Assembly (NCBI RefSeq): GCF_023806085.1
Contig: NZ_JAMSLX010000005.1
Span: 218,595 to 282,594, forward strand
DNA: 64,000 nucleotides
Source: Hephaestia sp. MAHUQ-44
GTDB lineage: Bacteria > Pseudomonadota > Alphaproteobacteria > Sphingomonadales > Sphingomonadaceae
Reading direction: 5' to 3'
The position numbers and the translations under genes were made by a program. Shown here piece by piece: positions 36,560 through 47,600 of the stretch. Under the pieces are notes generated by a model, which worked only from the letters and a program-made list of their open reading frames with translations, was not told the DNA's origin and ran no database searches. The stretch's first letter is position 1; each line of letters opens with the position of its first letter.

Positions 36560-38166
36560 CAGAAGGTCGCGTACAGCACGATGAGGATCAGGATCACGCC
36601 CAGCGCGCCGATGTTGAAGCTGGTGTGCGTCGCGTAGCGCACGTCAGCGGTTTCGATCGTATCGGTGCCGGCGCGCGCGGGGACGAGCAGCGAGATCACC
36701 ACCGCCAGCGCCAGCGAGGCCAGGAAGACGATCCCCATCCGATCCATGAACGGCAGCGACACCCAGAACAGCTTGAGCGCCCATGACAGCACCACCGACG
36801 TGACTGCCGCGGCGATCGCACCCGCCTCGTTCGCGCGCTTCCAGAACAGGCCAAGCAGGAAGATCACGGTGATCCCCGGCGTGAAGAAGCCGGTGAATTC
36901 CTGGATGAACTGGAACGCCTGTTCGGAACTGCCGATCAGCGGCTTGGCGGCGAGGATGGCGATCAGAATCGCGACCGTCGCCGCGACGCGGCCGACGAAT
37001 ACGAGGTGGCGCTCCTCTTTCTGCTTGCCCGCGCCGTCCTCCGCGACCCCATCCTCCGCCATCGTCCGGTCGCCGCGATATTTGGCGTAGACATCGAGCG
37101 TGAAGATCGTCGCGATCGAATTGATCTTGGAGGCGGTGGACGCGATGATCGCGGCGATCAGCGCGGCGAACACCAGCCCGAGCAGCCCGGTCGGCAGCAG
37201 CCGCATCATCATCGGATAGGCCTCGTCGGGCTTGGCCAGATCGGGCGCAAGCACCACCGCGGCGATCCCGGGCACGACGATGATGATCGGCATCAGCAGC
37301 TTGAGGAAGGCCGCGAACAGCACACCCTTCTGCGCCTCGCTGATGCTCTTGGCGGCCAACGCGCGCTGGATGATATATTGGTTGAACCCCCAATAACTGA
37401 GGTTGGCGATCCACATCCCGCCGATCAGCACCGACAGGCCGGGCAGATCCATATAATGCGGATTGCCCTTCTCGAGGATCATGTGGAAGTGATCGGGGAT
37501 CTCGGCGGTCAGCCGCGTCCAGCCGGCGATGACGCCCTGCCCGTCACCAAGCTCGCCCAGCGTCAGCCCGGCGATGATCAGCCCGCCCATCACGAGCAAG
37601 GTGACCTGGACGATATCGGTGAGCGCCACCGCCTTCAGCCCACCGCGCAACTGATAGAGCAGCGCGAATGCGCCAAGGATGACCAGCGCGAGCATCTGAT
37701 CGACCCCCGCCACCTTGGTCACCGCGATCGAACCGAGCCAGATGATCGAGGTCAGGTTCACGAACACGTAGAGCGCGAGCCAGAAGATCGCCATCAGCGT
37801 GCGGATCGACTTGCCGTACCGCCGTTCGAGGAACTGCGGCATCGTGTAGATTTCGTTGCGCAGGAAGATCGGCAGGAAGAACTTGCCGACGATCAGGAGC
37901 GTCAGCGCCGCCATCCATTCGTACGACGCGATCGCCAGCCCGATCGCATAGCCCGATCCCGACATGCCGACGATCTGTTCGGCCGAGATATTGGCCGCGA
38001 TCAGCGACGCGCCGATCGCCCACCAAGGAAGGTTCTTCGAGGCGAGGAAATAATCGGCGCTGTCCTTCTGATGCCCCGCTTTCTCGCGCGACACCCATTG
38101 CGCAAGGCCGAAGATCGCGATCGCATAGACCGCGACCACCACGATATCGATCGTCCCGAGACCCAT
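36556..38166 (-). CDS. Sodium/sugar symporter (SSS family, SglT-like)
   Basis: 536 aa with about 14 membrane segments. Conserved SSS features: KNLPWWAIGASLIAANISAEQIVGMSGSGYAIGLAIASYEW, YTMPQFLERRYG, and sodium-site region ASTASKINSIATIFTLDVYAKY. It most resembles sodium-dependent glucose/galactose transporters, and the adjoining dgoK, dgoA and galactose-dehydrogenase-like genes support galactose as substrate. First gene of the minus-strand operon, divergent from a FadR-type regulator. Confidence 0.9.
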   Translation of the reverse strand: MGLGTIDIVVVAVYAIAIFGLAQWVSREKAGHQKDSADYFLASKNLPWWAIGASLIAANISAEQIVGMSGSGYAIGLAIASYEWMAALTLLIVGKFFLPIFLRNEIYTMPQFLERRYGKSIRTLMAIFWLALYVFVNLTSIIWLGSIAVTKVAGVDQMLALVILGAFALLYQLRGGLKAVALTDIVQVTLLVMGGLIIAGLTLGELGDGQGVIAGWTRLTAEIPDHFHMILEKGNPHYMDLPGLSVLIGGMWIANLSYWGFNQYIIQRALAAKSISEAQKGVLFAAFLKLLMPIIIVVPGIAAVVLAPDLAKPDEAYPMMMRLLPTGLLGLVFAALIAAIIASTASKINSIATIFTLDVYAKYRGDRTMAEDGVAEDGAGKQKEERHLVFVGRVAATVAILIAILAAKPLIGSSEQAFQFIQEFTGFFTPGITVIFLLGLFWKRANEAGAIAAAVTSVVLSWALKLFWVSLPFMDRMGIVFLASLALAVVISLLVPARAGTDTIETADVRYATHTSFNIGALGVILILIVLYATFW

Positions 38167-38194
38167 GCGACGCCATCCAAACCATCAACAGCCG

Positions 38195-38233
38195 AGCGCC
38201 TTTTATATGATCGATCGGACTTGTCGAGGCGCT
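38195..38233. promoter_or_regulatory. Promoter/operator region between symporter and FadR regulator
   Basis: AGCGCCT (38195-38201) and AGGCGCT (38227-38233) form an inverted repeat around an AT-rich core. On the minus strand TATAAA (38207-38202) is a good -10 for the symporter operon. The palindrome GATCGATC lies in the same core. Binding of the adjacent FadR-type protein here is inference. Confidence 0.35.
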
Positions 38234-38281
38234 TCTGATCTGCAAAAACGCCGGGCCTGAGGTTGGGCTGGGAGAGGTTCG

Positions 38282-39028
38282 GTGACAGGTTCGGTTCCGC
38301 ATCCGCAAGACGCGGGGCTGGCGCGCAACCAGCTTGGCCGGAACCTGACCTACGGCCTGCTCGAAGCACTGGGGCGCTCGATCGTCGTCGGCGAGTATAG
38401 CGACCGCGCCTTCCCCACCGAGGCCGAGCTGGCCAAGGCACATGACGTCAGCCGATCGGTGACGCGCGAAGCCGTCAAGATGCTCACCGCCAAGGGGCTG
38501 CTCGGCGCGCGCCCCAAACAGGGCACTTTTCTCCAACCCGAAAGCCATTGGAATCTGTTCGATACCGATGTGCTGCGCTGGCTGCTCGAGCGGCGGTCGT
38601 CGATCGGCCTGCTGCGCCAGTTCAACGAATTGCGTATCGCGGTGGAACCGCAGGCCGCCAAGCTCGCTGCGACCCGCGCTGCGCCCGCCGATGTCGCCGC
38701 GATCGGCACCGCCTTGCAACGGATGCGCGACGCCGAACTGGGGCATGAAGACACGCTCGATGCCGATATCGCCTTCCACGTCGCGGTGCTCTACGCGTCG
38801 GGGAACCCGTTTTACGCGCAGTTCCGCGACGTCGTCGATACCGCGCTGCGCACCTCGATCCGCTTCACCAACCGGATCGCGGGGCGCGCCGCCAGTATCG
38901 ACAGCCACGCCGCGGTGTACGATGCGATCGCCGCCGGCAAAGCCGCGCGCGCCGAAAAAGCCATGCGCCACCTCATCGACGACGTCCTTGTTCTCATCGA
39001 ACAGGTGGTCGCCAACGATCCCGCCTGA
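38282..39028 (+). CDS. FadR-type GntR transcriptional regulator, DgoR-like
   Basis: 248 aa from a GTG start with GGGAGAGG upstream. The N-terminal winged helix (IVVGEYSDRAFPTEAELAKAHDVSRSVTREAVKMLTAKGLLGARPKQGTFL) is followed by an FCD all-helical effector domain with metal/ligand residues (DADIAFHVAVLYASGN, DSHAAVYDAIAAG). The position, divergent from the dgo-type operon and upstream of the galactose dehydrogenase, indicates that it controls galactose/galactonate catabolism, probably as a repressor released by a pathway sugar acid. Confidence 0.88.
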   Translation: MTGSVPHPQDAGLARNQLGRNLTYGLLEALGRSIVVGEYSDRAFPTEAELAKAHDVSRSVTREAVKMLTAKGLLGARPKQGTFLQPESHWNLFDTDVLRWLLERRSSIGLLRQFNELRIAVEPQAAKLAATRAAPADVAAIGTALQRMRDAELGHEDTLDADIAFHVAVLYASGNPFYAQFRDVVDTALRTSIRFTNRIAGRAASIDSHAAVYDAIAAGKAARAEKAMRHLIDDVLVLIEQVVANDPA

Positions 39029-39051
39029 TGCCCTCAACGACAGGAACCGCC

Positions 39052-39981
39052 ATGTCCTCTACCCCCATTCCGATCGCCATCATCGGCATCGGCAAGATTG
39101 CCCGTGATCAGCACATGCCCACGATCGCCGCCGATCCGAATTTCCGGCTCGCCGCCTTCGTCACCCGCCGCGATCAACCCGACGACGTGCCCCGGTTCGC
39201 GACGATCACCGAAATGGCCAAGGCAATGCCCGAGGTGAAAGCAATCGCGATCTGCACGCCGCCGCGCGGGCGGCTCGAGCTGGTTCGTGAGGCGATCGCG
39301 GCCGGGCTCGACATCATGCTCGAAAAGCCACCCGCCGCCACGATCGGCGAAGCGCAGGCGCTCGCCGATCTCGCCGCCGCCAGCGACGTCGTGCTCCATG
39401 CCACCTGGCATTCGCGCGAGGCCGCGGCGGTCGAACCCGCGATGGCATGGCTCGCCGATCGCACGATCCACAAGGTCTCGATCGCGTGGAAGGAAGACGT
39501 GCGCGTCTGGCATCCGGGGCAGGAATGGATCTGGGAAAGCGGGATCGGCGTGTTCGATCCCGGCATCAACGCGCTGTCGGTGCTGACCAAATTGCTCGGC
39601 AGTGCGGTGTTGCTCGAGACCGCCGCGCTGCGCTTCCCGAGCAATCGCGACGCCCCGATCGCGGCCGATCTGACGCTGGCGGCGGGCCCGATCCCGATCG
39701 AGGTCGCGTTCGATTTCGATCAGCGCGGGCCGCAGACCTGGGATATCGTGATCGAGACCGACCGCGGCACGCTGACGCTGAGCGCGGGTGCCTCGAAGAT
39801 GGCGGTCGACGGCACGGCGGTCGCAGTCGCCGACGATCCCGAATATGCGCGGCTCTATCGCCGCTTCCACCACCTCGTCACGACGCGTACGAGCGACGTG
39901 GATTTCTCGCCGTTCCGCCTCGTTGCCGACGCCTTCATGCTCGGCAAGCGCGAGACCGTCGGCGCATTCGACTGGCGCTGA
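39052..39981 (+). CDS. Gfo/Idh/MocA family dehydrogenase, probable D-galactose 1-dehydrogenase
   Basis: 309 aa. Rossmann motif AIIGIGKIARDQHMPTI, the catalytic-site lysine in LEKPPAATIGEAQAL, and a C-terminal beta-sheet domain (WKEDVRVWHPGQEWIWESGIGVFDPGINALSVL) match bacterial galactose/arabinose 1-dehydrogenases, which oxidise D-galactose to galactonolactone. I chose ATG 39052 (AGGA upstream); an ATG at 39028 overlaps the regulator stop and adds eight unconserved residues. With dgoK and dgoA it supplies the first step of the De Ley-Doudoroff route. Confidence 0.82.
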   Translation: MSSTPIPIAIIGIGKIARDQHMPTIAADPNFRLAAFVTRRDQPDDVPRFATITEMAKAMPEVKAIAICTPPRGRLELVREAIAAGLDIMLEKPPAATIGEAQALADLAAASDVVLHATWHSREAAAVEPAMAWLADRTIHKVSIAWKEDVRVWHPGQEWIWESGIGVFDPGINALSVLTKLLGSAVLLETAALRFPSNRDAPIAADLTLAAGPIPIEVAFDFDQRGPQTWDIVIETDRGTLTLSAGASKMAVDGTAVAVADDPEYARLYRRFHHLVTTRTSDVDFSPFRLVADAFMLGKRETVGAFDWR

Positions 39982-40212
39982 GGCAAGGCCCGAACCATCG
40001 GGGAGAGGCGGTTTTCTTGCCAGCGCGCGACACGAATCGCCTCATCTCGAGACGGGATGCAACCTTGCATATTTGATCGAGGCAGGCGCGTAACGGCAGC
40101 GGGCGACGACCACGCCCACGCCCGCCATGGCGGCCAGCGGCGGAATAGGCCGCAAAACAATATCGGAATGCGGCTTGACAGGCGGCAAGGAACATAGGAT
40201 TTCCGCCGCCGC

Positions 40213-40257
40213 GCGGGTGTAGCTCAATGGTAGAGCAGAAGCTTCCCAAGCTTACGA
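40213..40257 (+). pseudogene. tRNA-Gly (CCC), 5' fragment only
   Basis: GCGGGTGTAGCTCAATGGTA and the following anticodon arm (loop TTCCCAA, anticodon CCC) match a bacterial tRNA-Gly perfectly up to ACGA at 40257. The variable loop, T arm and 3' acceptor strand (expected GGTTCGA and ACCCGC) are missing and replaced by unrelated AT-richer DNA. The gene cannot give a mature tRNA as it stands. It most likely marks the junction of an integrated element. Confidence 0.85.
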
Positions 40258-40463
40258 TTTTGGCGGTTTTCTACGGTTTTCGCTGTAAACTTCAATCCAA
40301 AGAGATCGATATAAATCAACAGCTTAGATTTTCACTGTAAACTACTCCACCTACCGTCGCGAAGCGATTCGGTGCTTATCCCCGGCCCGTGCGATCAATA
40401 ACCGGACATTTTATAAATCATAATTTCGCGTACGATAATCGATAAAGAGAGCATTTATCGATC
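40258..40463. other. Non-coding junction DNA after the truncated tRNA
   Basis: About 200 bases with markedly lower GC than the flanks (for example the runs around 40300-40345 and 40410-40445). CTGTAAACT occurs twice (40283-40291 and 40335-40343). No gene or integrase is visible. It is the left edge of the presumed island. Confidence 0.55.
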
Positions 40464-41543
40464 ATGCGCTGGAACTGGCAACAACCTGATTGGCCTGATT
40501 TCGCCTACGCCCCCGCCGCGTTGCAAGCAGCCGAAACACAATTCCTGAAAGGCGCCGGCATCGTTGTCGGAGCGATGCTCCACGCGGAAGGTGAGCAGAA
40601 GCAATCACTGACGATCGAATTGATCGCTCAGGAGACGGTCGACAGCTCGGCGATCGAAGGCGAAGTGCTCGATCGCGCAAGCGTCCAATCCTCGCTAGCC
40701 AAACACTTGGGTCTGCAAGCCGACCGCCGGCGCGCCAGTGCGGCCGAGGCCGGTGCCGCCGAACTCATGGCAAACCTCTACAGACATGGGCCGAACACTT
40801 GTCCGATCAGGCGCTTTTCGACTGGCACACCATGCTGATGGCCGGCAGGCGCGACTTGGGAACGATCAGCGGCTATCGCACCCACGCCGATCCCATGCAG
40901 ATCGTGTCGGCGCACTGTACGCGCCGCGCATCCATTATGAAGCGCCGCCTTCCGAACGCGTGCCGCGGGAAATGCGGACTTTCGTCGAGTGGTTCAACGC
41001 CACGACACCCGGCGGGTCGAAGCCGCTACCGGCGATCACCCGAGCCGGAACGCCCACCTCTGGTTCGGGTCGGTCCATCCCTTCGAGGACGGGAACGGAC
41101 GCATCGGCCGCGCGATCGCGGAGAAGGCGCTCGCACAGACCATCGAAGCACCGACGCTCAGGGCGCTCGCCGAAACGATCAACCGCCCCGCAAGGATTAT
41201 TACGCTCAATTGCAGCACGCCAGCCACTCCAACCACATCGACGGTTGGCTGGCGTGGTTCGCGGATATCGTTCTGGAAGCACAGCAACGGACTCTCGCTC
41301 GCATCCGTTTCCTGATCGACAAGACCCGCCTGCTCGAGGGCCTGCGAGGCCGGATCAACGAACGGCAGCAAAAAGCGCTGATCCGCATGTTCGCCGAGGG
41401 ACCCGACGGTTTTGAAGGCGGCCTGAGCGCGCACAATTATCGCACGATTACCGGCGCCACGCGATCTGACGGAACTTGTAACTCTCGGCGCGCTACGCCG
41501 TGAAGGTGAGCGAAAAGCGACGCGCTACCATCTCGTGACGTAG
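40464..41543 (+). pseudogene. Fic family protein, disrupted by several frameshifts
   Basis: Segments of one Fic protein occur in order in different frames: N-terminal DUF4172-like part (MRWNWQQPDWPDFAY to AAELMANLY), then LSDQALFDWHTMLMAGRRDLGTISGYRTHADPMQIVS, RIHYEAPPSERVPREM, the Fic motif HPFEDGNGRIGR, the helical part DYYAQLQHASHSNHIDGWLAWFADIVLEAQQ, and finally DLTELVTLGALRREGERKATRYHLVT ending at 41543. At least four frame changes are needed. The active-site motif is intact but the gene cannot make a full protein. Fic enzymes AMPylate target proteins. Confidence 0.85.
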
Positions 41544-41636
41544 CTGAGTGGGTTAGGTTGGCCGTATTCGAGTTCAAATGCAGACAGGTCCACCAGCCCA
41601 TTCGGTTGCCTTAGCACTCCAAAACTGCTCCGCAAG

Positions 41637-44600
41637 TTACCCTTGCTTTATAGCTATATACGTTTCTCCATTTCCAATTATGAACGCCGAGCTGTCCACC
41701 AGCGATTTCGCTTGGGCAGAAGCGCCCTCTCGAAAATTGTGTTGGTCGTTGCCCTGCGCGCGCCAATATCCAAAGCCTTGATCGAACAGCAGAACGGCGC
41801 TCGATCCGTCATCATAGATGATAGTCAACTTGCGAGCATGCGGAGCCCCGCCGTCGTCGTATTGAATATCAAATCCAAAGTAATCGGCCACGGCAAAAAC
41901 GATATCGGCGCGAGCATCGTCATCCGGCCAATTATCGCGAAGTCGATGGCATCCGTTTCGATAACGGTCCTCTCCGATGCGAGATGTCGCAATCGATAGA
42001 CGAAGCACGGCATCTTTTGGAGCGAGGGCATCGCGCAGCCCGACCACCGTTCGCATCAACAAGGTCAGCGGCAGGGGCGCTTTGAGATAACGATCGGAAT
42101 AGGTAAGCTCGACAAGCTTACCCGGCTTCCATAATCCAATGGCGTCGAGCTCGTCCTTGAGAACCCTGTTCACAAGCCCGACCCCAAATTGCCGCAGGGG
42201 CCGTCCGGGATCATTCGTAAGTATCTTTACCCGATCGCCGATCCGAGGTTTGCGTTCGAGTAGTTCAGGATCAACTGCTTCCACGATCGGCTGCGTGGTC
42301 AATGGAGCGCTGACGACCGGGTGGAGGCTGCCGATACCCCATCCTTCGCGAAGAAGCGTCGCTGACTGATCACGCGAAAACCAACCAACGACCCCATTGG
42401 GATTCTCGATCGCTGCGATCAGACTGGCGCCGTTTGGCATCGGGGAAACAGCGCCTATTCCAAGCTCGAAACGATGGCGCTGCGCCAGGTTACGAAGACC
42501 AAATCGCTGCGCCTCATCGAGATCGCCAATGACCGGTGCAGGTAGGGCAATTCGGACTGTGCTGCCCTTTCTTTCCGCGTCGGCGAAAAGTGCGACAAAC
42601 GGATGCTTCGCTAAGGCGCTGAGATCGGGGACGTCGTTAGCGAATATCGTGGCGACTGATCCGGGGCCGAGACGGCGAGCCAGCGCGTCCGCGACAGGCG
42701 GGCTGAGTGCAGAGTCCGGCGCGACAACGTCGCCGTCTTCGGGGTTTGCCAGCGCTGCCAAAAGCGGAGCGAGAAATGCGCGAGCAGCTTGCCGGTCGAT
42801 GATTTCCTGTTGGGCATAGAGATCAGTGACCAATACACAGGCGGAGCACCCTCGCTGACAGTCGAGCTTGCATGTGAGCACCCCATTTGCCTCACGCAGC
42901 AAACCCGTTAGATCATCAAGTATCCGGGGCGAATATCCAGCTCCGCCAGAAGCCAGATCATAAAGAAAGATCGAGTGCGTAAACGTTCCCAACGCGGTCT
43001 GCCGTGGGGCAACGGAAAGCCCAAGTTCGCGCGTTTCAACGCCCAGCCGGCGCGACAAGGCTTCGCGCAACGCAGAGGCGAGCGCCCACGCGGCTCCAGG
43101 ATCTTCCAGATCTGCCGGTTGCAATTCAGCCACATCGGTAAGCACTTCATGGCCGAGCGCCAGCGGGCGGGTGATTGCGTAGGTTTTGTCATTTCCCGCA
43201 CAACGACCAGCTTCGCCTTTCGGCGGCATCAGCGCCGTATGACCGGACAATGCGTCTTCGTTCTCTTCCGCCGCGCGCCCGCAATCCAGACACACGCGAT
43301 AGCCGCTGCCGGAAGTTCCCAAGGAATAGTGGAACACCAGGCCGTCACCAGTTGCCCGAACCCTACCCAAGGCGGGATCGAGCAATGGCTCCCAGCGGGC
43401 AAGATGGGCGGACACACGCGGTGGCTGTGGTTCAATATAGCGCACCTGATCGGTTTCAGCGTGGGGTTGACTGTTCCAATCTACGCGAAAACCGGCTGGC
43501 TCAAGGAATTGAAGAGAAGTGATTTTTGCAGAACCACAAGCCGGGCATTCATTCGCCATGCGCCTGTCGCAGCCCGCCTCGCCGCAGTCGCCGCAGAGCC
43601 ACGACCAGCGGATGTCCTCGATGTCGCTGGCCTTTTCATTCGCCGGCCGCTGCCAGTTGAGTTGAACTCCCGCCGAGGTCCAAACCAATCCATCGACGAC
43701 CACTTCGGCGCCGGGAGCATACTCACGGATGGCGATGTCGGCGTTACGGCTCGGGTAATCGTATCGGCGATTTCTTCTCGTCTCGCCGCCCTCTTCATCG
43801 TCGCGTTTCCGTTCGCGCGTCTGAGCTTCCCGACAATCAGTGATGAACGGAACGACCGCCGTGGGAAATCCGTGCCCCGGCAATAAAGAGCGATTGGCAA
43901 GCTCTCGCAGCAAAAACTCGCGGCACATTCGCCTTACAGTGTTTTCGATGCTCTTGCGTGCGGCCTCCGCAACATCCTTCGCTTGGTCGCGTAACGCCTG
44001 CCATTGTCGTCCGAAATCGTCACGAGCGACTTCAAACATCCGCGCGGTTTCGTCCGGCAAGCCCGGCATGCTCTCGAGAGCAGTTCCACGGACCAGTCGA
44101 GAGATCGCACCCGATACGGCCTTCCTAGTGCTCGGTTGCTTGAGCCATCTGCAAAATTGGATTCCGGGGGCATTGGGATCGGGTTCGATTCCCAACCCTT
44201 GCGGGAAGCCGAAAAAATCGCCAGCGCGGGTCTTCGTAAGTTCGCCCGCTGCTTCAGCGAACCAGCGCGCCAGTAACAGCGCGTTGACGTGACGTTGAAC
44301 AATCCGCTCCGAATCAAGCTTGATCTTGGGAGCGCGCAGTTTGCGGATAAGATAGCCAGCCGGATCGCGAAACGCTTCTCGTTCGAGCGGCGTGTTGCGC
44401 GCGAATGTTAATGACGAAGCAAATCCTTGCCCACGACGGCCAGCGCGGCCCACTCGCTGGCGATAATTGGCAATCGAGGGTGGAACGTTCGTGTTGAGCA
44501 CCGATTCAATCGAGCCGATGTCAACGCCCATTTCCATCGTAGTCGAACAGGCCAGCAGGTTAATCTTTCCGGTCTTGAACTCGTTCTCGAACGCCCGAAG

Positions 44601-47600
44601 CCGATACGGTGGTTGCTGCGCCGAATGTTCTTCGGCTCGAATATAGGGAGCAAACGTGGCCGCGCGATCATGGAGATTTCCCCACACGCCCCGCGCGCGA
44701 AGGGCCGCGATTTCGGCGTCTCGTTCCACGAATGCGGCGAGTTCGTTTCGTTCAGCGTCATTTGAGGGAAATGACAGGGGCAGCCGCGGCAACAAAATCT
44801 GCTGAGGCAAGCCTGCGGCTCTACCAAAACCTCGCAGTGAATAAGGAGTTCGGCCGAATACCAGCCGTGGCAAAATGCGATTGGTCACTGGGCATAACCA
44901 GGCTTCTCGAACGGGCGACAGAGCCGCTCGATCGAGGCTCAACTGGTAGGTCGAGCCGGCGCCTTTCAGCAGCGGCCGCAGTTGGTCCCACGCTTTTTGC
45001 AGTATTTCATTGATATCGGCGCGATCCTGCGGCTGCCCCGCATCCAAGTTGAGCCCGGTCTCGATCGCCAAAACTGCATTGGACTTGGCTCCATGCAGAT
45101 CTGCCCCCCTGAGGAACGGCCAAACGCGATCAGTGAGATTACGGCGATCCTCATTTGGCCCAACGATCTCTCTCACGCGCGAATGCCGAGGAAGCAGCCA
45201 ACGCTGGTCGGCACGATCGATGGTCAGAACAAAGTAGTTCCTGATGATGGTATCGATCAAGAAATATTGGAAGTCCTTCCAATCCGATAGCGTTCGCCCC
45301 ACGCGTCGTAGTTGCTCCGGGACCTGTGTCTCGCGCAGCGTCTCAATCGGGGGAAAAATCAGTTTGGCGAGACCAAGAGTCTCGATTGCGTTCGCTCGCC
45401 GCGGGCGGCGGGCGAGTTCGCGGAGAAGCAGGAAATTCGCAAGCGACTCGCGGTCTTTGGCAAAGCGGGCGTCGCGATCCTCATCCCACACGGCGCCGAT
45501 CCAGTTCTTCACCATCGGCTCGGCGGCGAGCCCCCGCACTGCTTTGCGCCAAGGGATCGGGGCGACCGCAGAAGTGCCTTCCAACGCAACCTCGGTTTCC
45601 GAAATGAGCTGATCGAATGTCGGATCGCCCGCGTGTGGCTTAAGTTTGGCAAGTCGGCGCTCAAGTTCGGCTCGCTGCTCCAGATCTGTTTCGGCGGAAC
45701 CCGCGCCCTGTTGAACAGCATGATAAACCCACGCCCGGACAAATCCCCGCTCGGCCATCGTCTCGATATTAGCCGCAAATCGAGCCGTGCCTTGGCGGCT
45801 GTCAGTGAACGACAGCAGGCGTCGCCCGTCGGCCGGCAGCTCCTCAGCAGTGCTCGACACCCCTGCGACCCCCTCGAGCATCGTCGGGGCTGCATTCTGG
45901 ATCAAAAAGGGGGCGCCAAAGCGAAAGGGCCAGATCGGCGAAGGACGGTCTTTATGGTGGGCGGCGCCGCAGCGGGGGCACCCATCATCGGCATCAGCTT
46001 TGCTGGCCTGAATCGGGCTTCCCGCATCTCGTCGCTCGGGCAAAGTGCCGGTCTTCAAGTCGACCGAAAGCGTGAGTAGGCTATTACTGTCGCAAGGTCG
46101 AGTAGCGATAAGACGCAGAGGCCCACTCGAAACAGCCGGCACTTGCTCGTCCGGCTCTCCATCCTCTTCCGAGTCCAATTCGCGGGCACTGGCGGCCGCA
46201 AACTCGTCCCGATCTTGCTTGCTCGAAACCGGCAGCAGCGCATTGCCTCCGTTGATCGCTTGCAACCAGGGCTCGCCACATTCCCGGCAGGATACAATCT
46301 CGAATTGAGGTGAGTGGCAGTGGGGGCATCGGTCCTCGTCTTCAAATAGGATCGCGCCATAGGGCCACCCATCCGGTTTTCCTCCGGCGCACTCGGGGTT
46401 GAGACAAGACCAAAGTCCGGGAATGGCCCGAATGAACTTGTGCACGCGCATGGGCAGCAATGGCCCGCGGTCGTCCGACCGCGAAGCAGCCATTGAACCG
46501 AGCAACTCTACGGCGTCACGTTTATCGTTTGCAGCGAGCTTCTCGACTTCACTTACCGTCGCAGGTTTTTCTTCGAGCGTGCGAATGATCCTCTGGATCA
46601 ACGGATCAGATGTCGAGCCCGAACCGTCAAACGTCACCGTGGCGGGTTTGCCCATGATGACTTCAACTTGCGATTCCGCAACGCCAGCAAGGTCCGCCAG
46701 GAATTTACGAAGATCGAGTTCTGCCCCTTCGCCTTCGCCGATCGTGGCCGACGTAGCCACAAAGCGGACCTGAGCAGGATCGACGCTGAACGCCTCCATC
46801 ACACGTCGCAGAAGCAGGGCGACTTCTGCTGCTGCGGACCCGACATAGCTATGCGCCTCGTCGATGATGATCCATCGCAGCTTACCTTGCGACGCTTCGA
46901 CAATAGGCCGATCCGCCCGGCGGATCGTCATATATTCGAGCATCGTATTGTTGGTGACCAGAATGGGCGGCGGATCGTCCCTAAGCGTCGTGCGATAGAT
47001 CACCTGCTCGGGCCTATCGCGGACGGCCTGTTCACATTCTGATTCGCGCGCGTCCCCCATGAGCCCGTTGTAGAGGGCGAACCGAATATCGCCGTGGAAG
47101 GGCCGCACCCAGCGTTTGAGCCGCTCCTCCTGGCTGGCGATCAGGGCATTGAGCGGATAAAGCATGAGCGCATGCACACCGGTGAGCCTGCCCCCTTTCC
47201 GATCCACCTCGCGGGCGAGATCATCAAGCATAGGCACGAGGAAACATTCCGTTTTGCCTGAACCGGTGCCGCTGGAGACCAGCACCGAGCGGCGCTCGGG
47301 TCTACTCAACGCCCGCCATGATTCTAACTGATGTTGATAGGCAGGGTGTGTAAATCGATAATCATCGCCTTCTTCGCCGTCAGTGAGGGCGGCGACAAGT
47401 CGGGAATGAAGGAGAGAACCCTCCAAGTCGCGCGGCGTCTTTCCCGATGTTTCATAGCCCGATGCGGCTTCTATGGTGGGTTCGGCGAATAGCGAACCCC
47501 CGGCCACATCGGTTCCCGCCAGCCGCTCGCGCAGAAAAGCGTTAAGAGCTTCATGCCGGATGCCTCCTTGCGCGATCACCGCTTCCGTCACGCGCGAGCG

